The position numbers and the translations under genes are program-made. Below the pieces are notes generated by a model. It saw nothing but the letters and a program-made list of their open reading frames with translations. It was not told where the DNA came from and searched no databases. A stretch of DNA of 24,369 bases, taken from a virus. Below are positions 20,838 to 24,369 of the stretch, piece by piece; position 1 is the first letter of the stretch, and every line of letters starts with the position of its first letter. The DNA lies in the IMG/VR virus record IMGVR_UViG_3300003690_000069, positions 1 through 24,369 of that record. One strand, given 5' to 3'.

Positions 20838-21056
20838 CTAGTCCTCCAGTTTCCAAGTACACACACGATATACAGTTAGCCATAGTTCACCGATAACGTA
20901 GCCAGCGTGCTTTGATGTTCCATCTACCGTATCAACATACATTTTCCTTGCATGTTGATTGCAAAGATGTTCCATCAACCACTTGCGCGGTGGGTTATCA
21001 CCTATCTGGTAGGTGCTTCCGTATTGATCTACTGCTAAGTATCCAATCTTATCCAT
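20838..21056 (-). CDS. Conserved hypothetical protein
   Basis: A 72-residue protein starting MDKIGYLAVDQYGSTYQIGD and continuing NPPRKWLMEHLCNQHARKMY, VDTVDGTSKHAGYVIG, ending TWKLED. The 'YLA.D.YG..Y.I....PRKWL.......A.KMYVD' pattern recalls uncharacterised phage proteins. GGAGGACTAGTAGCATGG sets the start. It is the first gene after the non-coding 21.1-22.1 kb block, so it may share that block's transcript. Confidence 0.7.
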   Translation of the reverse strand: MDKIGYLAVDQYGSTYQIGDNPPRKWLMEHLCNQHARKMYVDTVDGTSKHAGYVIGELWLTVYRVCTWKLED

Positions 21057-21190
21057 GCTACTAGTCCTCCAGGTTATCTCACCCCACTACCTAGCAGGCG
21101 GGTATCTGCATCACGTACCTCCATACTGGGCTACGTCCAGTACCGCTTTGGACTTTCATCGGCTATAGGAGGTGTCTGCTGCTGTGCGTG

Positions 21191-21289
21191 CGATGCGCGT
21201 GGGAGTCGAACCCACACCTGTAATCAACCCCACCTGTACTGGGCAAGGTTGTCGGTAAGGCCGGGCCTTGCAAAGCCCTCTTACGCACC
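21191..21289 (-). other. tRNA-like T-arm and acceptor module
   Basis: On the minus strand GTGGG-TTCGACT-CCCAC is a perfect T-arm with a consensus T-loop, followed by GCGCATC and one G. GGTGCGT at 21289-21283 can pair with all seven of GCGCATC (two G-T pairs), giving a 99-base cloverleaf-like element with two other arms, including GGGC/GCCC. No proper D-arm or anticodon arm can be drawn, so I do not call it a tRNA. GATGCGT at 21378 or 21475 could pair with the same 3' strand instead, closing a larger RNA. Confidence 0.4.
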
Positions 21290-21353
21290 TCATGTGTCTC
21301 TGGCGAGGGCTGGCCTCCCGATAGGATTGTGCAACAGAGCATTCGCTATCGGG

Positions 21354-21388
21354 CGGCTGCTTCACCTCACCACGCATCTTCTGCCCTT
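21354..21388 (-). repeat. RNA-domain direct repeat, copy 1
   Basis: A 35-base segment matching 21451-21485 97 bases later; 24 bases (CCTCACCACGCATCTTCTGC plus CCTT on the plus strand) are identical, and CGGCTGCT is shared before them. In this copy the segment follows the CCCGATAG/CTATCGGG hairpin, and CCTCACC can pair with GGCGAGG near 21303. Confidence 0.8.
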
Positions 21389-21450
21389 GTATCGCCGGTG
21401 AGGCCACCACCAGGCTGGCCTTCAGGGAACAGGGAGCTACCCTGCCCTGA

Positions 21451-21485
21451 CGGCTGCTACGCCTCACCACGCATCTTCTGCCCTT
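21451..21485 (-). repeat. RNA-domain direct repeat, copy 2
   Basis: Second copy of the segment at 21354-21388. Here it follows a different stem (TCAGGG/CCCTGA at about 21422-21450), and its CCTCACC pairs perfectly with GGTGAGG at about 21397. Both copies share GGCTGGCC on the other side of the stem, so the whole domain, not just this segment, is duplicated. Confidence 0.8.
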
Positions 21486-21605
21486 CGCCACGTTCGGAGG
21501 AGTTACAGACTGGGGCTTTAATCAGGGCGAATACCCGCCGGTAATTCGTTGCCTCCCGGCACCCTGGGTTAGATCCTCACGAACCTACCACCTTAATCCA
21601 GATAA

Positions 21606-21626
21606 CTCCTTCCAGCACGTAGCTGG
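21606..21626 (-). repeat. Hairpin repeat, copy 1 (CCAGC-ACGTA-GCTGG)
   Basis: A 21-base element, CTCCTTCCAG then CACGTAGCTGG, with a 5-bp stem and ACGTA loop. It recurs at 21714-21734 with one change, C to T in the stem, which keeps pairing as T-G. On the minus strand the stem is followed by AAGGAG. Confidence 0.75.
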
Positions 21627-21713
21627 TAGACCAGCGCGATTTGCTGGCTGCCGAGACAGATTTCTAACCGATTGGTTAGTCACGTATCTGTCTGACTCGC
21701 TCTAACAACGTAC

Positions 21714-21734
21714 CTCCTTCCAGTACGTAGCTGG
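21714..21734 (-). repeat. Hairpin repeat, copy 2 (CCAGT-ACGTA-GCTGG)
   Basis: Second copy of the element at 21606-21626, 108 bases away, with one substitution in the stem that remains paired as a wobble. The two copies flank the long AGACAGAT hairpin, suggesting a repeated unit in the structured RNA. Confidence 0.75.
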
Positions 21735-21802
21735 CGACTCCCATACGATACAACGTGATATCGTTGTATTGGTACAGGCAACAACTACCCACAACGGGTA
21801 GA

Positions 21803-21851
21803 CGCAACAACCACAACACAAACAAGTATTGTTTGTGTTGTTGTTGTTGCG
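21803..21851. repeat. 23-position near-perfect inverted repeat
   Basis: Arms at 21803-21825 and 21829-21851 pair at 22 of 23 positions (one C-T mismatch) around a three-base GTA loop. The arms are built of CAACAA/TTGTTG triplets and are poor in GC for a terminator; no T-run follows on either strand. It is the longest hairpin in the window and marks the likely 5' boundary of the minus-strand RNA. Confidence 0.85.
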
Positions 21852-21870
21852 CGTTGTGTACTTATAAACA

Positions 21871-22080
21871 CCGCTATCTGTCGGTAGCTTGGCGATTATC
21901 TTTGAGAATGGCAGAAATAACGATAAGTAACGTAGCCGACTAGGGCGGTCGATATTTTAGCCGCTGGAAGGGGGTCTGTAGGCTATCGGATTGATAATGG
22001 GTAGTACAATGGGGGTCTGGTTGTCGTCCGTTAGAATGGCAACAGAGGATAATTGCACCTGGGAGTAGGTTAGGCGCATA
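21871..22080. other. Non-coding spacer, promoter not identified
   Basis: About 210 bases between the hairpin array and the terminator of the upstream gene. I see no gene and no convincing promoter; TTTATAAGT near 21862-21870 (minus strand) is a weak -10-like sequence with no matching -35. A promoter for the downstream structured RNA should lie here if that RNA is independently transcribed, since the upstream transcript appears to end at about 22080. Confidence 0.5.
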
Positions 22081-22115
22081 AGAAAACCCCCCGGCTAGAT
22101 AGTCTAGCCGGGGGG
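22081..22115 (-). terminator. Rho-independent terminator
   Basis: On the minus strand CCCCCCGGCTAGA pairs perfectly with TCTAGCCGGGGGG (13 bp) around a three-base loop, and TTTTCTTAT follows directly. It lies 20 bases after the stop of the 22136-22930 gene. On the plus strand the hairpin is not followed by T's, so it acts mainly on minus-strand transcripts and separates that operon from the structured RNA locus. Confidence 0.92.
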
Positions 22116-22135
22116 TGGTGGTGTGCTGTGGTGTG

Positions 22136-22930
22136 CTACGCTGGCAATCGTTCATGATGCTGCATGGTATCGATATCAACGTACACCGAACCATCCTCAT
22201 TCAATGGTACGTCACACTCTTTGACGGGAGTTAGAATCCAGCCAGCCTCCGCTTTAACTACCCTAGCGGTTGTCACCGTTGCTTCCTGCGTGAAGAACAT
22301 CGCCTGTTCACGCTCATGCTCTGCAAGAGTAGCACAACCAATCTCTGGTTGACTATCAACAATAAACGATTGCGATAACTTCGCCACAGGCATCCCGTCG
22401 AAGTCTGCGCGATAGGTATCTAGGTGCTTGGAATACTTGTCGCGTGACCGCTTGCCATGGTCTTTCAACGTGCTATCCGCCAACGGTTTGCTGTTGGGGT
22501 TAGGTGTGGAAGATACTTTCCTCCATACGTTACGCCGGAATCCACAGAACCTGGAGAACGTCCAGAGTCCCTGTGTAGCTGGCGATATATCCTCTCCATT
22601 CTTATCGGTGACAATCAAAAATCCTGCGTCACTCAATAACCATTGGCTAAAATCGCCAATCGAATCCTTCGACATTAACTCGGCCTGTTTGAATGTGACC
22701 GGGGAGAATCGTGCATTCTTGTCACGGGTAATTGTCGGTTCGCTAGCTGCGCCGACGAACGTAACAACCCTTCTTCCCTTCTTGAGTTTTCCAGGGTGGT
22801 TGCGCTTGTCGTAGATTCTCCAAGCAGAAATAGACTCGCACTTGGCAATCCCGTGTTCTCGATCTAGTTCAACCAGTACGTTGAACTTGTGATCGTACGT
22901 AGGCTTCTCCAACTTTCGGTACGGTTCCAT
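22136..22930 (-). CDS. Hypothetical protein (264 aa)
   Basis: A 264-residue protein starting MEPYRKLEKPTYDHKFNVLV after AAGGACTTAGTAAC. It has beta-rich ends (HKFNVLVELDREHGIAKCES; AGWILTPVKECDVPLNEDGSVYVDID) and a basic middle (GFRRNVWRKVSS, LKDHGKRSRDKYSKH). A segment SKDSIGDFSQWLLSDAGFLIVTDKNGEDI may be a small alpha/beta unit. I recognise no family or catalytic motif. The basic centre would allow nucleic-acid binding. It ends the 22.1-24.2 kb operon, with a strong terminator 20 bases after its stop, and follows a structured two-hairpin leader. Confidence 0.72.
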   Translation of the reverse strand: MEPYRKLEKPTYDHKFNVLVELDREHGIAKCESISAWRIYDKRNHPGKLKKGRRVVTFVGAASEPTITRDKNARFSPVTFKQAELMSKDSIGDFSQWLLSDAGFLIVTDKNGEDISPATQGLWTFSRFCGFRRNVWRKVSSTPNPNSKPLADSTLKDHGKRSRDKYSKHLDTYRADFDGMPVAKLSQSFIVDSQPEIGCATLAEHEREQAMFFTQEATVTTARVVKAEAGWILTPVKECDVPLNEDGSVYVDIDTMQHHERLPA

Positions 22931-23037
22931 GTTACTAAGTCCTTAAAGTAGTGCGGCCGACTATTGAATCCCGTCGGCCTGGGGATCGGACTAACGTCCA
23001 ATGGCACCCCGGTAACCGGGGTGACGTTGGAAGTTAG
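22931..23037 (-). promoter_or_regulatory. Structured intergenic element, copy 1 (two hairpins)
   Basis: Almost the whole 107-base gap aligns with the gap at 23251-23355. Hairpin A: GGCCGAC (22955-22961) with GTCGGCC (22973-22979). Hairpin B: CTAAC (22991) with GTTAG (23033), then CCAA/TTGG, then CACCCCGG/CCGGGGTG. On the transcript, B follows the stop codon of the upstream gene directly and A precedes the next gene's AAGGA site. No T-run follows either hairpin, so termination is unlikely. Confidence 0.75.
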
Positions 23038-23250
23038 TTAGATATAGACGTTATCGGTGTCGTCAATGAATGGTCCAAAGCGATAGATTGCAGACATGGT
23101 ATTAACTGGATTGCCATTGTTAATGTCGGCCATAGCAAGCTCAGGATGCTTGAATGTATCCGCAAACAGTTTGCGAACATAATCCTCAGTAACTCGGGTT
23201 ACATTGCCGGTGTCCTTGCATTGACGGAAGTATGGTCTTGACTCTGCCAT
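23038..23250 (-). CDS. Small hypothetical protein
   Basis: A 70-residue protein: MAESRPYFRQCKDTGNVTRV then TEDYVRKLFADTFKHPELAM and a strand-like end (NTMSAIYRFGPFIDDTDNVYI). No family is recognised. AAGGATTAGTATC precedes the ATG. It is flanked on both sides by the homologous structured intergenic elements, whose hairpin B begins right after its stop codon. Confidence 0.68.
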   Translation of the reverse strand: MAESRPYFRQCKDTGNVTRVTEDYVRKLFADTFKHPELAMADINNGNPVNTMSAIYRFGPFIDDTDNVYI

Positions 23251-23355
23251 GATACTAATCCTTAAAGTAGCGCGGCCGATATTGAAATCCCATCGACCTG
23301 GAGATTGAACAAACGTCCAATGCTACCCCGCAAGCGGGGTAACGTTGGAGGTTAG
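23251..23355 (-). promoter_or_regulatory. Structured intergenic element, copy 2 (two hairpins)
   Basis: Homologous to 22931-23037 along its length. Hairpin A: GGCCGAT (23274-23280) with ATCGACC (23292-23298), one mismatch, and a C-G to T-A exchange at the loop end relative to copy 1. Hairpin B: CCAA/TTGG enclosing TACCCCGC/GCGGGGTA, where copy 1 has CACCCC/GGGGTG: a compensating C-G to T-A change. On the minus strand the tip reads G-CTTG-C, a known stable tetraloop type. Confidence 0.75.
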
Positions 23356-23691
23356 TCACTCAATAAAATCTACGCCTACCTCTGTTATGTAGAATCCATC
23401 CTCTTTTGCCAATTTCCATGCCGAATCCCACAGGTCAAAGTCAGAGTCCATATCAATCTCTAGACACTTATCAAAGTCAACGTCACTTGGCATCCAGCAT
23501 TCTCGACCAACAACCTTCTTGAATGCCAGCCACATAGCCTCGTTGGCATCGCAGTAGTCATGAGTATGGCAGATTGAGTTATCTTCCAACTTGGATGTTA
23601 GGGAGCGCAGTTCCGACATTTGGTCTACCGTCAACCAGTCTGTCAGAATACTAATAAATTCTTGAGCTAGTGCGTGTCGTGTGTCTGCCAT
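23356..23691 (-). CDS. Conserved hypothetical phage protein
   Basis: A 111-residue protein from the ATG at 23691 (GAAAGGCTGTACC upstream). It starts MADTRHALAQEFISILTDWL and contains HDYCDANEAMWLAFKKVVGRE and FDLWDSAWKLAKEDGF. The 'C.DAN..M..AF....GRE...........W..AW..A' pattern occurs in uncharacterised proteins of many phages, with no known role. Its start lies after a third copy of the hairpin B element. Confidence 0.76.
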   Translation of the reverse strand: MADTRHALAQEFISILTDWLTVDQMSELRSLTSKLEDNSICHTHDYCDANEAMWLAFKKVVGRECWMPSDVDFDKCLEIDMDSDFDLWDSAWKLAKEDGFYITEVGVDFIE

Positions 23692-23763
23692 GGTACAGCC
23701 TTTCAAAACAGGGTTACAAACTGCCAATGGCACCCCGGTAACCGGGGTGACGTTGGAGGTTTG
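23692..23763 (-). promoter_or_regulatory. Structured intergenic element, copy 3 (hairpin B only)
   Basis: The 72-base gap holds hairpin B: ACAAAC (23716-23721) with GTTTGT (23759-23764), CCAA/TTGG and CACCCCGG/CCGGGGTG. The outer stem differs from copy 1 (CTAAC/GTTAG) on both sides yet still pairs, a clear covariation. Hairpin A is replaced by the leader AGCCTTTCAAAACAGGGTT (plus strand), which recurs before the next upstream gene. Confidence 0.72.
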
Positions 23764-24150
23764 TTAAGACCACGCGGGTGCATCCTGTTGGGGTACTGGG
23801 GCAGTGTAGATATGAATTCGACCGGGACGCGATTCGACGATCACGCGAGTGCCAATTGTCCAGATGTCGCTAATTTTCTTGTTGGTTAAATCGACGATAG
23901 GGTTACCGGATGATTTGTGCAGATGCACTTTCCGTTTCCCGGTTGGACTGGCATCCAGTACAACGTAAGCAACACCGCTGCCGCCATGTGCGTAGAAGTA
24001 CTCGACGTCGTAGGGCGTGCCAGCGGGCATGTTGGCGGGGTCGAAGATATGTCGACCATCCAACCATAGTTTGCCAGATCCGTTTCTCCCCTCACCGATA
24101 GTGAGAGTAGCAACTTTGATTGCGGTAGTGGTAGTCATTAGGGTGTCCAT
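23764..24150 (-). CDS. Hypothetical protein, first gene of right-hand operon
   Basis: A 128-residue protein from the ATG at 24150 (GAAAGGCTCTAAC upstream). The frame stays open to the right edge, but that extension reads poorly and crosses the likely control region, so the ATG is preferred. It has MDTLMTTTTAIKVATLTIGE, then LDGRHIFDPANMPAG, YFYAHGGSGVAYVVLD and ISDIWTIGTRVIVESRPGRI, all beta-like, suggesting a small barrel or SH3-like fold. No family is recognised. A hairpin B element follows its stop. Confidence 0.68.
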   Translation of the reverse strand: MDTLMTTTTAIKVATLTIGEGRNGSGKLWLDGRHIFDPANMPAGTPYDVEYFYAHGGSGVAYVVLDASPTGKRKVHLHKSSGNPIVDLTNKKISDIWTIGTRVIVESRPGRIHIYTAPVPQQDAPAWS

Positions 24151-24369
24151 GTTAGAGCCTTTCAAAACAGGGTTTAGCGTCCCGTCCCACGCGCGTGGGG
24201 GGGCCGTTAGTATACTAAAATCGACACACTCTAGACCAGAATTCTCAAATAAACAACAAAGTATATATATTCGCCAATTATGTACACTAGTGAACAAGTG
24301 TACACCAGGCGTCCGTATTTCTCCTGTATAGATGGTGGCCAGAAATGCACACTGAGCAAGGCTAATTCG
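24151..24369 (-). promoter_or_regulatory. Leader/control region of the right-hand operon
   Basis: No separate gene is visible in these 219 bases. They hold the AGCCTTTCAAAACAGGGTT leader shared with 23692-23763, a perfect 14-base palindrome CCCACGCGCGTGGG at 24186-24199, an AT-rich stretch (24215-24280) and the operator-like dyad at 24281-24304. A weak minus-strand promoter can be drawn as TGTACA (24304-24299), 16-base spacer, CATAAT (24282-24277). Confidence 0.5.
24281..24304. promoter_or_regulatory. Operator-like dyad TGTACACT-N8-AGTGTACA
   Basis: Two perfect 8-base half-sites separated by 8 bases, giving a 24-base symmetric site typical of dimeric repressor operators. It covers the spacer of the tentative TGTACA/CATAAT promoter upstream of the right-hand operon. 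The symmetry is seen directly; repressor binding is inferred. The HTH and ribbon-helix-helix-like proteins encoded in this window are possible binders, without direct evidence. Confidence 0.55.

Larger units (their letters stand above)
21091..21870 (-). ncRNA. Candidate large structured non-coding RNA locus
   Basis: About 780 bases hold no credible gene but many strong hairpins, listed with plus coordinates: TACTGG/CCAGTA at 21124-21142; CCCGATAG/CTATCGGG at 21317-21353; GGTGAGG/CCTCACC enclosing TCAGGG/CCCTGA at about 21397-21468; CCAGC/GCTGG at 21612-21626 with a copy at 21720-21734; AGACAGAT/ATCTGTCT enclosing CTAACC/GGTTAG at 21654-21693; ATACAACG/CGTTGTAT at 21748-21769; CTACCC/GGGTAG at 21785-21801; a 23-position stem at 21803-21851. 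Two domain copies differ in stem sequence but keep pairing. Size and setting recall giant phage RNAs such as GOLLD or ROOL, but no match can be claimed by eye. The minus strand is assumed from neighbouring genes; boundaries are approximate. Confidence 0.6.

Noticed and set aside
21191-21289. An ordinary tRNA, or tRNA-Ala(TGC) from the CTTTGCAAG sequence
   Set aside because: The T-arm and acceptor are good, but the TTTGCAA loop has no proper 5-bp anticodon stem and there is no D-arm; length is 99 bases without a type II variable arm that fits.
21156-21491. Open frame of 111 codons on the minus strand through the structured region
   Set aside because: The translation is Arg/Ser/Cys-rich with no domain, no Shine-Dalgarno, and it crosses duplicated RNA domains and the T-arm; it is better explained as chance in GC-rich structured RNA.
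21091-21589. A phage tmRNA
   Set aside because: The 3' T-arm resembles tmRNA, but no 5' 'TTCGACG' segment, tag frame or expected pseudoknot order was found.
21091-21870. A CsrB/RsmZ-like CsrA-sponge RNA
   Set aside because: GGA motifs on the minus strand are about as frequent as expected by chance and mostly not in hairpin loops.
1-24369. CRISPR array or toxin-antitoxin pair
   Set aside because: No regularly spaced short repeats with unique spacers were seen, and the RHH-like protein has no toxin-like partner beside it.

Overview
The window looks like part of a dsDNA tailed bacteriophage genome (Caudoviricetes-like), probably from an environmental sample. It is densely packed with short genes, almost all on the minus strand. 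Stop and start codons overlap repeatedly as ATGA, TAATG or TGATG. It carries a typical phage recombination set (RusA-like resolvase, SF2 helicase, Rad52-like annealing protein, RecE-like exonuclease, SSB) and many small proteins of unknown function. Strong Shine-Dalgarno sequences and a CsrA gene point to a bacterial host. The host group cannot be told from this sequence alone.

Layout. 1-3788 (+): the 3' part of a very large virion-type protein, open at the left edge and converging on everything else. 3781-5413 (-): three small beta-rich, probably virion-associated proteins and a membrane protein. 5388-10931 (-): nucleic-acid metabolism, with RusA, HNH nuclease, a possible PD-(D/E)XK protein, helicase, Lar-like zinc ribbon, Rad52-like protein and RecE-like exonuclease. 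10906-13262: regulators and membrane proteins, namely an RNA polymerase alpha-CTD-like protein, CsrA, an excisionase-type HTH protein, holin-like membrane proteins, a degenerate serine-recombinase-like protein and DUF3310. 13342-15322: coiled-coil protein, SSB, ribbon-helix-helix-like protein. 15393-18126: tightly coupled tiny genes, several ending in acidic tails that are written by the next gene's ribosome-binding site, plus a compact cytosine-methylase-like protein. 18143-21056: accessory genes with recurring leaders, including a sliding-clamp-like protein and a DUF2958 protein. 21057-22135: about 1.1 kb without a credible gene, filled with hairpins, repeated RNA-like domains and a tRNA-like 3' module; this is a candidate large structured ncRNA. 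22136-24369: four genes separated by homologous two-hairpin intergenic elements, and a leader with an operator-like dyad at the right edge.

How the parts may work together. The RecE-like nuclease, annealing protein, SSB, helicase and RusA form a plausible recombination and replication route. CsrA, the HTH protein, the alpha-CTD-like protein, a GGA-in-loop hairpin over one ribosome-binding site, the structured intergenic elements and the large RNA locus suggest heavy reliance on RNA-level and host-directed control. The strongest candidates for something undescribed are the 21.1-21.9 kb RNA locus and the covarying intergenic hairpins of 22.9-23.8 kb. All functional names come from reading motifs by eye; no database search was run.
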